NCBI GenBank assembly: GCA_022828595.1
Contig: JAKGHH010000002.1
Coordinates: forward strand, 76,046,383-76,110,382
Direction of reading: 5' to 3'
Length of the DNA stretch: 64,000 bases
DNA from: Nelumbo lutea
Lineage: Eukaryota; Streptophyta; Magnoliopsida; Proteales; Nelumbonaceae
The notes under the pieces were generated by a model. The model saw nothing but the letters and a program-made list of their open reading frames with translations. It was not told the origin of the DNA and did not search any database. This document shows positions 43,621-55,700 of the stretch, piece by piece (within the stretch, counting starts at the first letter, position 1; every line of letters starts with the position of its first letter). The translations under genes were made by a program, and so were the position numbers.

Positions 43621-43965
43621 TCTCTATGAATCCTATGGAATTTGTATTCCCAAACCCTGAAAAGATGCCTGGCTTCTCTCATTATATATTTGAACTGCCA
43701 AGGCCCCTCACTCCCAGTCCTGAGCTAACTAATAATAGTCCTTGAGCCTCCTACCAACCAGCTGAAGTGCTGACAACCATTCAAAACAAAATCCTCTAAT
43801 AGACAATGATTGTCACATGTTGATTTCATTTGAAGTTGTATTTCCATTTTAATCTAATTTCTAAGTCATGTTGCATCTCTGAAATTTTCCAATCATATTT
43901 TAGACTGTGCATGTCTAAGACTCCATTTCTACAACTTCAATATATTTCACAAGAAAAGACATACC
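43621..43965. other. 3' flank or 3' UTR of SPF27
   Basis: Sequence downstream of the SPF27 stop codon on the - strand. A consensus splice donor (AAG|GTATGT) directly follows the stop at 43966-43968, so an intron in the 3' UTR is possible. No coding content recognised. Confidence 0.45.
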
Positions 43966-46900
43966 TTATTGTTCTGGATGCATCAAAGAATCAATCTCCA
44001 TGTTAGCCTCCAAGTTCCAGCCTCTGTCATGATAAACATATTAGTTCCATGCTAATAAACTAAATTCAAAAGAAGAAAAGAAGATAGGTGACACAGGTGG
44101 GATAAAAGGAAAGGAAGGTGAGATAGGTGGAAAAACTCAAAGTCAATTGGGGTAAGGGTAGGGAGCCAGGAGAGAGAAGCGCGAGAAAAGGGAATAGGTA
44201 GAAAGGATCAGAAGTAGGGATTGTGAGTTTTTGGAGGTAGAATGAAGATTCCAAGTAGGAATGTTAGAGGCCTGGGTAGTGCAAATAAAAAAAAATTATT
44301 AAAGAAATAATGAGAGAAAATTTGGAGGTTTTATTGATACAAGAATCAAAAGTACAGAAACTTGACAGAAGATCGTTGAGAAGCATTTTGCGCGGCAGGG
44401 GTATCAGTTCGGCCCAGGGGCTCCCTCTGGTAGGGATAGTCACCTTATGGAATCAGTGGAATGCTTAAAGGAGTTCATAGGCAGACTCTCTGTCTGTTAA
44501 TCTACGAAGTGTGAATGACAATTTTGTGTGGGTCATGACATATTTATGGGGCCAATTTGTACAGGGAAAAATATGAACTATGGGAAGAATTGGCAGACAT
44601 TAAAGGGCTCTGGCAAGGACCTTGGTGTTTGGAAGGGGATTTTAACGTGATTAGAAGTACTGAAGAGTCTAAGAATCCAAGACAAAGGATCACCACAAGC
44701 ACGAAAAAGTTCAATGTTTTTATAAAAACCTTTGGGCTTAAGGAAATTGAGACTAGACAACCTAAGTTCACTTGGTCCAATTGTCAAGAGAACCCCATCT
44801 GCTTAAAGTTGGATAGATTTCTTGTTTCCCAAGATCGGGAGGCCCATTGGAGAACTTGATAGGTAGAACTCTGCCTATGCTACCTTGGACCATTGGCCTA
44901 TTTTCCCCAGCCAAAAATTAAATGGAGGACCGAGGCCCTTCAGGTTTAGAATATGTGGCTAACTGTCCCAGAGCTTGTACATAAGGTTAAAGAGTGGTGG
45001 GAGCAGGATAGTCCCCAAGCTGATTTGGAAGGAAGCAAATTGAATAAGAAGCTTCAGAATTTGAAAGGAAATCAAGCTTGATTAGTCAGATTGAAGTAAT
45101 TAATAGAAAAGAAGTACAGGGACATATGGAAGTAAGAAATAAGGAGGAGAGGGCAATAATGAAAAAAGAGTTAGAAGCCACCTAAATGAGAGAGGAAATG
45201 ACTTTAGAAACAAAAGTCAAGAGAGAGATGGATCAAAGAGTGGGATGGGAATACACATTTCTTTCATACCGTTGCAAATGGAAAGAGAAAAGAACATTTA
45301 TCTGCTGGTATTGGAGGGTACAGTTATACACCAGGAAGAAATAGCAAAGGCCCTAGTGGATCGTTTTAAATCAAGTCATAGAAAGGCCAGGGGTAGAGAA
45401 ATGGAAATTGGAGGGTGTAAAGTGGCCTTCCCTGGATGGCATACTGAGCAGGGATCTAGAGAGAAGATTTGAATTGGAAGAGATAAAAGAGGCAATTTTT
45501 ACTATGATCATTCTAAGGCATCTAGACCTGACGGTTTCAATTTGGCTTTCTATCACGACTGTTGAGAGTGGATATAAAAGAGGATGCAATGAAAGTCTTT
45601 GAGGAATCCAATCATAGAGGATTCATTAGTAGGGAAGTAAATGCCACTTTCATTGTTCTAATCCCTAAGAAATCTGGTGCCTGTCATCCAAAGGACTTTA
45701 GGCTAATCAGTCTAGTAACAAGTCGATATAAACTTTTAGCCAAGGTTCTCTCCCTTTGGTTAAGAAAAGTTCTCCAATCAATTTTCTCTCAGTTTCAAGG
45801 AGCTTTCATTCATGAAAGACAAATTTCATATCAATGATTATCACAATGAATGTGTGGAGGAATTCAAGAAATTAGGGAGAAAGGGTATTGTTTGCAAGTT
45901 AGATTTGGAGAAAGCCTATAATTATGTGGATTGGAAGTTTTTGATTGATGCTTTGAGAAGGTGTAGTTTCGGTGCAAAATGGTGCAAATGGATTAGAGGT
46001 TCTCTGCAATCTTGTCATTTCTCAGTTGTGATACACGGGGTGTTTAAGGATTTCTTTGGTGCTTCAAGAGGGGTGAAGCAAGAGGATCCCCTTCACCCCT
46101 TTCTCTTCACTATCATAGCAGAGGTCTTTAGCAAATTGATTTTGAAAGCTGATGAAGCGGGACTGTTGAGGAGTTGGAGAATAGGAAGAGATAAAGTGGT
46201 GGTATCACACCTTCAATTCGCAGATGATATCATTATATTTTGTGAGAGTGACGGTGTGGAAGGGGAATGGGTGGGGGAGTTAGGTTGTCTATGAAGCAAG
46301 TGGCCAACTGGCCATTGAAATACTTAGGACTCCCTCTTGGAGCAAACCCTAGATCCCTAGCCTTTTGGAATCCGGTAGTGGAGAGGTTTGAAAAGAAGAT
46401 GACAATGTTGAAGAGAACCCTTATTAAGTCAACTCTAGCAAACCTTCCGATCTATTACCTATAGGTGTTCTACATGCCTCAAGCAATAGTTAAAAAATTA
46501 GAGAAAGTAATGAGGGATTTCTTATGGGAACCGGGTGAGAAGAAGACCAATTCAGAGTGATCTGAAATTGAACAATGGCTTATGGCCTACCTCCACTCCA
46601 CAATTTGGATATCCCCGAGTCCTTTAAATGAGCTTCAAGATATAGGCTTTGCAGAGTTTGAGGAACAACTTCGGCATTGCTTCAGCTGGATTCTGTTTGT
46701 GTGTATGGCCACAAGGTTAAATTAAGTAGATAGTGGCCTTTGGTTAATTCAGAACAGGAATCCCTACGCTTTGATGGTTGGACATCCATTAGGAGGGGTG
46801 CAAATGAATCAGAACATGATCTGATCCTATTTTTTCGGATTCAGATATCGCCATTTCGGATCTTCGGATCAGATCGGATAATAGGATCTGAACAGAAATT

Positions 46901-49301
46901 GGATCATATTTGAATCAACTCATCACCCCCCATCCGATCCAAGATGAACCAATCTAATATATTTATATTATTTATTTATTTATATAAATATATAACACAC
47001 ATATATATGTTAATTTATTTATAAATATGTTATTTATATTGCATTTTTGTAAATTTGTTATATTATTTATTTTTTACAAAAAAACATATATATATATATG
47101 ATGAAAATAGTTGAAAGATACTTGTATTTTTTGTTTTTATTTATTTAAATTGTTATATTTTATTTTCTTTTAACAATTTACTTTTTCAAAAAAAATTAAA
47201 TTGGATCTGATCAGATCTGAATATCCGACTTCCTCATCGGATTCGAATTCAAATCAATGTTTGTGAGATCCGATCGGATCTATTGTTCATATTATCAGAT
47301 CGGATTCAGATATAGCCTTATTCGAATCTGATCTGATCCATTTGAGAACTTCTAGTAACCTACTTCCCAGGATTATTTGAGAACTTCTCAACAAGTGTCA
47401 GTAAGTCCCTCCTTGCTCCTACAATCCCAGAATCCAGGTAATATTGTTCTGCCTCCTTTCCTCAACCGTAGAGGCAGAGCCAGGAATTTTCTTTTGGGGG
47501 GACCAAGTTGAACAAGAAAATGAGATAGGGAGTTGATGAGGTTGGGTTTGGAGAGAAATGGGATAGAAAGGTTTGGATCTATTACAGATATTTTTAAGAA
47601 AAATAAACAATTTTTTTTTTTTATTTTAAGAATTCAGGCAGCAGTGATTTGGACACTTTAGGAGGAGAAGAAGCAAGGAAGCTGTGATAGAAGGGATTAT
47701 GATAAAAGTGGCACATTGGGTTAAATCCTTGAGTGTATTTTCAGATCTCACCTTTGATGAAGTAATCAGGAACAATGTTGTCAAAATCTTACAATTGATG
47801 AAAGGATTCACAATTTGAATCAAGAATTCCAATGGTTTCGATTCGAATCTTATGTTGGAATTATTTTCTACAAAAATCATGAGATTTTTGTTTGAATTCT
47901 ATGATTTGATTCATAAATCTTACGATTTCTACAATTCACAACAATTTAAATAATTAAGAATTAGTTCTCTACTTTGTTTTTTCTTTGTTTATATTTAGTT
48001 TTGCCAAGTGAGATATTTTTAAAACCCTTCCTAGAAAATGATTTATTTACATTATTTAAGATTAGAAATTGAATTTGTTTTCTATATATGTAGGTTAAAA
48101 AAGCCATTATATGTAGATTTGTTTGATTTTTAAGTCAAACTTGATTACATCATCTTAGGTTTTCTATTGTATAAGTGGTAATTCTATTGTTTTTTTGGTA
48201 AATTCTATTGTTTTAAGTACATATATGGTAGATATAGATTAAAAATAGGGTAAAGTCACTTTCCTATATATATTTAGCCTTTTAATATATCTATATTTTT
48301 TTGACAAGTTTGTAAAAAATAGAAATAATCATACGATTCACGATTTGATTCAACTTTCTCTATGATTTACGATACAATTACAATTTTCAAAACATTGAAC
48401 AGGAATTGGGGTACAATTGTGACCTCATCAACCTCTAAAAAGAGTAACTTTAAGGGACTAGGCTCCTCCTGAACAGGAATTGGGGCAGCTTTGGAATCCA
48501 AGCCCTTCTGGAATTGGAGGAGTTCCTCAAAATTAAAGTGGGGAAATTGTAGGTACGCTGTCAAGCCATATTGGAACAGGATATTCCACAATGGCAGAAT
48601 TGAGTGCAGTAATGTTTAGGTTGCAAAAAGCAGCACAAATGGGGGTGAGAACGCTGATAGTTGAAGGAGATTCTAAACTAATGATAAGCTGGCTGAAAAA
48701 GAATGAAAAAACCCCATGGTACTTCAGAAATGAAATCAAAAAGTGGAGAAGACTGTCGAGGAACATGTGTCTATCAGTTCAGTGGATCCCAAGAACAGCC
48801 AACTGTTTGGCTGATCCATTAGTAAAACAAGGGATTAATAGGGCACAATGTTTCTAGGCTCAGTTGTAAACTTCGAGAACATTTTTCCTGGGTTAGACTG
48901 AAATCACAAAAAGGGTAGCCGAGGCAACCCAAAAGTTGTAAATTCTTTTCTCTTAATTAATGAAGTTTATATTGCCAATGAAAAAAATAGAACATTAAAT
49001 GAAACAATATACCACCTCTCTACAGCTTCTCTCTTTAGTTCTTCGATCTGATTTTCAATACTAACACATGCTGCTTGAATCTCTATGTTTTTCTTACAGA
49101 GTTCCTTCCATTGTGTAGACAAGGCATTAAGCTCGACTGCAGTGTTTTGCTGTTCACATCCAGAAAATTATTTACTATAAAGGCATACATTACAATGTAA
49201 GGAATTGATTATAGGCCTTAAGCCTCCTTACTTGATGATAGTTCCGTTCTCGATTCACAATTTCAATTCTATCTTCATATTGCTGAGTGGTTGCTTTCAT
49301 C
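43966..49301 (-). CDS. MOS4: SPF27/MOS4 (BCAS2-like) splicing factor, three 3' exons
   Basis: Subunit of the Prp19/MOS4-associated complex, which acts in the spliceosome and, in Arabidopsis, in innate immunity. Exons on the - strand: 49301-49232 (MKATTQQYEDRIEIVNRERN), 49149-49016 (starts QNTAVELNALSTQWKELC and ends in EELKREAVE plus two bases) and 44023-43966 (GWNLEANMEIDSLMHPEQ, TAA). All junctions are GT-AG and phases match (2, 0, 2). The coiled-coil sequence fits the C-terminal third of the family. The last intron is about 5 kb and carries a LINE. Exons for the N-terminal two thirds were not found up to 52 kb, so either the preceding intron is very long or this is a partial copy. No stop or frameshift is seen in the exons. 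Confidence 0.75.
46794..47352. mobile_element. AT-rich foldback element with GATCCGATC motifs
   Basis: Left end GGGGTGCAAATGAATCAGA and right end, reversed, TCTCAAATGGATCAGATC are imperfect inverted repeats. GATCTGATC / GATCCGATCGGATC motifs near both sides, AT-rich core (46960-47180). Resembles non-autonomous hAT elements. No clean target-site duplication found. Confidence 0.55.
47774..48396. mobile_element. AT-rich foldback element inside LINE
   Basis: Starts AATGTTGTCAAAATCTTAC and ends CAATTTTCAAAACATT, its approximate inverted counterpart; GATTCGAATC and ATTTGATTC motifs recur. It separates the LINE linker from the LINE RNase H. GAAC flanks both sides, too short to be a convincing TSD. 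Confidence 0.5.
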
Positions 49302-50269
49302 CTGAAAAAGATCACAACATTGGAGGTCAACAAAAACTAAACATGACAAGTGGACAATATGGTACAATATTTGAAGTTGCATTAGGAGCTCTGAACATAA
49401 AATTGCAATGTGATTTTTTTGGATGAAAGTGAGTTACAGTTGAAGGAGAATCAAATGGTATAGTGGAAGAGTCAAGACAAAGGGAATCATGTCACATCCA
49501 ACATGCTCAGAAATATCAATTCAAAAGTTAATTTGCCCCATTAGCCATTGACTGTTAATATGGAGTTCATGAAAAGCAAAATATATACATCCTTTGCCTT
49601 CTTTTTTCTTCCTTTTTTCCGGATATCCAAAATATTACCACTTATGTCTTAAGCTAATAGGATAAGCATCAGTAATTGCCCTTCCAGTTTGCACCTCTGA
49701 AAGTCCAACATATATTTGAATTTTCTATTAACAGTAATTGGACTTATTAGTCGCACAGATAAGTATATACTTCACTCTTTTAACATTTAAAAACCATCAT
49801 AATGACAAGAATTCCCTTTCCCATATTTAAAATGAACAAACAGCAATACCCATCCCAATCAACAACTCAAATATGACAGTTCAATCAGAGTTCAAAGTTC
49901 AGACGGACTGTTCAAACATAAAATAAGCTTTTATCCAAATAAGACCTAAGACTTCAGAGATATCAGACTTTGCACTTCTAAATACTACATTAGTAGGGCA
50001 TAGATGTCTCAACAGTAATCTAAGTGTGTTCAAGGTTTTAGTAATTTAGAAATCTCTAAGGAGGTGACAACTAGCTACGAGCATGAGGTGTAAACCCATT
50101 ATTTCTTGCTAATAAAGAAACCGTTGACGGGGTTAATAAGTAGGTGATTAGTGACAACTCAAATGGGAATTGCTAAGCCACAAAGAAATGTCCAAGTCCA
50201 TATAAGAAGATGCATAGTTTAAAATGTCAATGTTGGTGGAAATGTCACTCAAATGAGAACTGTTACCAC
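49302..50269. other. Probable SPF27 intron, nothing else identified
   Basis: AT-rich sequence upstream of the first visible SPF27 exon. No earlier SPF27 exon recognised here on the - strand. Confidence 0.45.
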
Positions 50270-51205
50270 TTGCTTTTATCCTGCCCCTTTGCTACAGCTA
50301 TCTGCTTTTGGATTTCTGCACTCTTTGGTTGCAGGTGGTTTTTTCCAACAGAAGTTTCTTAGTTGTTTGAACACTCAGCCCTTGTTCGGCAATCAAAAAG
50401 AGGAAGGTTGATGTGGAGGTGTATTAGGGCAACTTCCCTATGGATAATTTGGGAAGAAAGGAATACTAGAGTTTTCTACAATAAGGAGAGAAGCCTTTCA
50501 GAGGTCAAGGACTGCATTTTGACAAGGGCAATACACTGGCTGAGAACAACAAATCTGTTCAGTCTTTTTTCTTTTGATGACTTCTTAAGGAACTAGTTAA
50601 CAGCGGTTAGTAGTTCCTCCTCAAAGAAGAGTTATGGTGAAGTTTGGAACCCTCCTCCTGAGGATTTTGTTAAACTGAACTTTGATGGGAGCATCCAAGG
50701 TAACCCTAGCCCCTCTGGCATAGGAGGGGTTTTGAGAGATAAGGACAGCACTGTTTTAGCTTTGCTCTCAAGCCCAGTGGGTTTGGGAGACTATTAAAGC
50801 AGAGCTACAAGCTGTTTTAAAGGGGATTCAGCTTTCCAGTCAACTTGGTGTAGAAAGATTGTTAATTGAAGGTGATTCCAAGATATTATGGATTGTTGCT
50901 GGATCCAGACTTGACTGTTTGTGTTTTAGGGACCTTAAGAAAGTGGTCTGGTTAACAAGGAATATGACAGTGAAAATCCAATGGGTAAGAAGATCAGTAA
51001 ATGAGATGACTGACGCTCTTGCAAAACAAGGGGTTAACAGGGATTCTTTATTTTGGGCTCCTTTGTAATTGAGTATAATCTCATTTCTATTTGGTTAGAA
51101 TGTAATTTTCGATTAAGAGTGAGGTTGCATCTTGTGCTTCTCTCTGGGATACTTGTAACAGATCTATCTTTTGATTAATGAATGAATTATCCAATCATCA
51201 AGAAA
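50270..51205 (+). mobile_element. 5'-truncated LINE, 3' end only
   Basis: Starts inside the ORF2 zinc-binding region (CPFATAI, ALFGCRWFFPTE near 50285), continues with GRLMWRCIRATSLWIIWEER and AIHWLRTTNLFSLF, then RNase H (VKLNFDGSIQGNPSPSGIGG, LLIEGDSKI, VNEMTDALAKQG) ending at TAA 51066-51068, a 3' UTR and an A-rich end near 51203. Same family as the other LINEs. One frameshift lies near 50790. Target duplication not found. Confidence 0.8.
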
Positions 51206-52087
51206 AATATAGGAAGCATGTCAGAAATGTTGGAAATATCATATGGAAATATTGCAAAAACTATAGGCATGGTGGAAATATTGTGAAATATGCAAAAATA
51301 CATAATGATATTTTATGAAGTGATAAAAGAAGTGTACGCCTTTTAAAAATTATCTTGTTCCAAATCATTAAACAAAGCTAAGAAACTAAGGTCATAATAG
51401 ACAAAATAATACATTATGAGGTTGTCCTGTAAACCAAGATTGAAAGCTACAAGATAGAATGGGTTCAAGCAAAATTTAAACTCATGGAAAATGCAAATGA
51501 TTCTAATAGGTTAACTAAATAATCTATTACACAAACAAGCAACTAATATTTAATTTCATGTTTGAAAAGAATACCGAGTTGGCTCAAAGTGGTAATCATG
51601 TCCATTAAGTGGGTAACAACATTGCTACTCCACGTATCTACAATATTGTCACCAACTTATGTTATAATACTATCTCTTGTACTTAACATAGTGCTAATAG
51701 TGTTTACAGAGGAATATATTGATTCCAGTAAAATTTTGTTCATAACCATGGAAATAGAAATATGTCATGGAAGGAAATTTATGCACATTTTAAATCATAA
51801 CTAGATGTTACTATACAGTCTCATGGGTGAAGGAAATTAACTTAAGTTTGTTTGCTATATCAGTGATTTTCAGAGAAGAGCATGAAGGAGGAATGTAGGA
51901 GGAAAGAGAAAACCTGGGTTTCTCCCTTCCATAATGGGTTTGTGGACATGGTGACAATGGATTCATTTTCTTAATGGGTCTCTAAATCATGGGTCCCCAT
52001 ATGGGTATGGGCCCTATTTATAGTGTTTTGGACCTCCATTTTTTAGAATCTTCTTATATTCTCTTTTTACCTATTTTGCCCTTGTAC
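51206..52087. other. Unassigned sequence, nothing identified
   Basis: AT-rich. CATGGTGGAAATATTG-type repeats near 51215-51300. A few short open frames, none recognisable. May be SPF27 intron. Confidence 0.4.
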
Positions 52088-52648
52088 TTTTTTTTGGTAA
52101 TAAAATAAAATTAATTAAGCTTAAATAAGAGATACAAGAAAGATGACCAGAAGTCACATGAGAGGGAAAAGAAAAGAAAACAATCAAAACCCCAACATCT
52201 CAATAAGATCACCAACCAAAAAAATCCAAAATCAAAACCACACTCCCCAGGTTGGACCCAGAGACCCAAACCAGAGAAAAGCAAAAAAAAAAAAAAGACC
52301 ACAATAACCGAGCTCTTCACAACTAGACCTCTTACAACAACACATAGAAAACAACCAAGAAGAAACTCCCTTAACACATCCAAAGAAACAACAAAAAATA
52401 GAATATTCTACTTTCTCTTTTGACCCTTCTTGTGTTTCAATAATTTTTTTACTTGGTCCGGTCCCAAATAACCCTCCTTTTAGTCTAGCAAAAAACACTT
52501 GACACCAGAACTAGATGATGCTTTTTTTTTTTATGTTTGAACCTCCTAACTGCTAGAAAATCCCTCATACATTCCAAAGAGTCTCTAGTCTCGTTAATTC
52601 TTTCCAACTCCAGAACCAAATTCTTCTTGAACAAATGATCTTATTTTT
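52088..52648 (-). mobile_element. LINE 3' end (3' UTR and poly-A)
   Basis: On the - strand a T/G-rich stretch ends in GTATCTCTTATTTAAGC, then TTTTATTTTATTACC followed by eight A (52096-52089). This has the layout of a LINE 3' UTR and tail. No RNase H is attached; the next LINE (from 52650) interrupts or abuts it. Confidence 0.55.
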
Positions 52649-52754
52649 TATCAGAAAGAAAATTGGATTATATTAAAATGATAATCTGGATATTACAATG
52701 ACAGGGTGTATTCACACATAAAGATTCATTCCAATCCTATCAAAGATACAAGAT

Positions 52755-55700
52755 TTACAATGGTGTCCAAAACAATTGCTGCCTATATACCCCTTGCTTT
52801 GCGAGAGTGTCAGCCATTCCATTTGCTGTCCTTCTGATCCACTTGAAAGTTATGTTCAGATCCTGTGTGATGCTCTCAATTTCCCTAAATTCATGCCTAT
52901 AGATCCATGGAACAAGCTGCTTGCTTTTGGCCCAAGAAATTATCAGCTTTGAGTCTCCCTCTACTTCCAAAGGCTGAGATCTTATTCTTTAGCAATTCTT
53001 AACCCTTGTAGTGATGTCATTAGTTCAGCCTTTAGTGAATCTCCCAACCCCAGAGATTCTGAGGAAATACCCAATACTTTTCCTGTGCAATCCCTAAATA
53101 TCCTCCAATACCAGCCATTCCTGTGCTTCCCATGGAACTACCATCAAAATTTAGATTTATTTTATTAGCTGTTGGGGGACACAACTCCATAAACGCTTTT
53201 TTCTTCTCTTTGGATGAAGATGCCACTCCACTTCATTCACTGAGAATTCTTGAATAGATCAAGTGTCTTTATCCAATGTGCAGTTCTGATTTTTATGGCT
53301 TCAAACAATTCCTCTTTTGATCTACTCTTCTCATTGAAAATCCTCCCAAATATTCCACACTGCTGCAGCCCTAATTGCTTTCCACATAGTTCTTCCTCTC
53401 TTCTTTGGTTGCTTTAGGAAACTTGGGCTGAAAAGGCTTGCTACATCCTATGGAGAAGACCACCTGCAACCAAAAAGAGAACAACAGAGGTCCCAAACAC
53501 AGCACAAAAAGGCAAGAAAGCAATAAATGAGATAAGGATTCACCACTTGCAAGGCAAAGGAAGCACATGTGAAGCAATAAGATTTTGTTTGGCCTTCTTT
53601 TTTGAAGTATATCAATAGTGTTTTCCTTTCCACAACAGACTTCCTAACATAGAGCCTGAATTTCAGGTGGGATAGACTTGCTCCAAATCTCTCTCACATG
53701 GAAATTATCACCCATATTATTGGGCTGCAAGAGAGAATTAAGGAAAGAAGCACAAGTAAAAACCCCATTGGGTGTACTAGACCAAACTCTAGTGTCCTCC
53801 ACTGATTGATCCAGAAAAGTTAGCTGAAGTTTGTCCAACAGTTGATGAGTTGAATAAGTGCCTCACATGCATTATCCCTTAGACCCTTTCTAAAGCCAAA
53901 ACGCCAACTCACACTTGAAGAAGAGAAGGTGGCAAATCTTGGTATAGGCTGTTGTTTGTAATTAAACAATGAGAAAAGACTTGGAAAAGCGAATTGAAGG
54001 GGGATTTCAGCCAGCCATAGGTCTTCCCAAAACAATATTTTGGTCCCACAACCCACATCATATCTAATGAAATTAATGAAAGTTATGTATATCTTCTGTA
54101 TTGATTTCCATGAATGCTTTCAATTACCTTATGCCAAAGTGTGTCACCTTCCAAAGGAAACCTCCATAGACATTTCCCTAAGAGTACAGTATTTCTACAA
54201 ATTAGGTTCCCTATTCCCAATCCTCCCTGCTCCTTTGGATTACTAACTTGCTCCCACTTAAAGCTGCAACTTGGGTCGGGTTGGCCCAAACCTAATCCTA
54301 ACCCAACCCGAAAATGTCTGGTTGGGTTGGGTCAGGTTGATGCTCGGGTTAGGGTTAGGGTTGAAACTTATGAACCAGACTTTACTTCCAGTTGGGTTAG
54401 GGTTAACCCCTCGAACAACCCAACCCAACCCGAACCCAACTCTAATAGTACATATCAGATATAAATATATTATATATATGATATATCATATATTGATTTG
54501 TTTATATGAATGATAATTGCATAGCCCCATAATCACTTCACTTAATCCTAATTAGAAATGCTAAAACCTTAATAACATATTTTATGTTTTTGAATATTTT
54601 ATTCTTTATCTCTTCTTTGTTTTACCACACAGCTTGCTGCCCATAAAAGATTTATTATAAGTCATAACTCATAATAAACTATAGTCATTTCAAACACTTT
54701 TTTTTTCTGCATTTTGTACTTAAAGAACCAATAAAAACATCAACAAACAAATACTAATAAAACATAGGACTAATATATGTAGTGAAAGTTGATTAAGATA
54801 TGATATTAAGAAGTTCTACAAGATTATAAGGGATCGGAAGAAAGTTGGGTTGGGCCAAACCCGAGTCCAACCCAACCCGAAGTTGACTTTGCATTGGGTT
54901 GGGTTGGGTTAGGGTTGAAGGAATTTAGTTAGGGCTAGGGTAGGGTTGGGTAGGTCGGTTTGAAGGTCGAATTGGTTAGGGTTAAGATTGGGGGTTTAGA
55001 ACTTAGGGTTGGGCTACGGTTGGCCTCAACCCAACCTAACCCGGCCCGACTTGCAGCCCTACTCCCACTTCACCAAATGGTCCCTCTTCTTATCCCCTAG
55101 TTTCCAAAGGAAATCCCTCTTTTCTCTAATTGACCCACCACTTTAACTGGAATTCTAAGGGTGGAAAGGTGGTACATGGGTAGGTTAGCTAAGGTTACCC
55201 TAATCAATGTTATCCTCCCTCCCAATAAAATGTAATTCCTTTTTCAATAGTGACAGCCTTTTAGTGAATCTCTCTACACCGGTTTCCAGAAAACCTCTAA
55301 TCGTGGGTTCCCCCTAATGGAAGCCCAAGATAATCCAAAGGCCAATTCTTTACCTCACCCTAGAATCTTTACCCACACTCTTATGACTTCATCAAAAAAA
55401 AAAAAAAAAACTCAAAGGTAGCCATGAGTTCCTTTAAGTTCATCAAGTCATTTTGATTACCTCCTTCACAAAGCAAGATTATATCATCTACAAATTGCAA
55501 GTGGGAAACTATCACCTCATACCAGCCTACCTTCCAACCTCTAAATAACCTTTCCTTATCAGCCTTCACAATCATCCAACTTAATACATCTACTACTAAA
55601 GTGAAGAGGAAAGGAGATAAAGGATCTCCCTATCTCCACCCTCTTTTGGCTGGAAAAAAAAAACAAAAATTTTTGGCCACTCCATTTATTAAAATTGAAT

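Larger units (their letters stand above)
44242..48869 (+). pseudogene. LINE ORF2 remnants in SPF27 intron
   Basis: Start MKIPSRNVRGLGSANKKKLL at 44242, LLIQESK, then GLWQGPWCLEGDFNVIRS (44600). RT: VNATFIVLIPKKSGACHPKDF, DLEKAYNYVDWKF, SRGVKQEDPLHPF and an intact LQFADDIIIF box near 46215, then NWPLKYLGLPLGANP. After the gaps: AHWVKSLSVFSDL (47710) and RNase H pieces TLIVEGDSKLMISWLKKNEK and NCLADPLVKQG, ending about 48860. Many frameshifts and stops. Unlike the complete LINE at 30.5 kb, the RT active-site pair Asp-Asp is retained. Confidence 0.8.
44060..48990 (+). mobile_element. LINE fragment in last intron of SPF27
   Basis: L1-type copy of the same family as 30508-37844, opposite to the host gene. 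It starts about 180 bp before ORF2 (5' truncated), contains endonuclease and RT, loses the region after RT, and picks up again with the linker (47636-47775) and RNase H (48560-48870). Two AT-rich inserts (46794-47352 and 47774-48396) interrupt it. It ends near 48985 with a short A-rich tail, 30 bp before the SPF27 exon. Confidence 0.8.

Noticed and set aside
49640..49705. Short - strand open stretch (EVQTGRAITDAYPISL) after a possible AG acceptor, considered as an SPF27 exon
   Set aside because: Does not resemble the expected SPF27 sequence and lacks a good donor.
52111..52498. Two overlapping - strand frames rich in Phe, Leu and Cys
   Set aside because: They lie in the T/G-rich 3' UTR of a LINE just before its poly-A; hydrophobicity results from T-richness.
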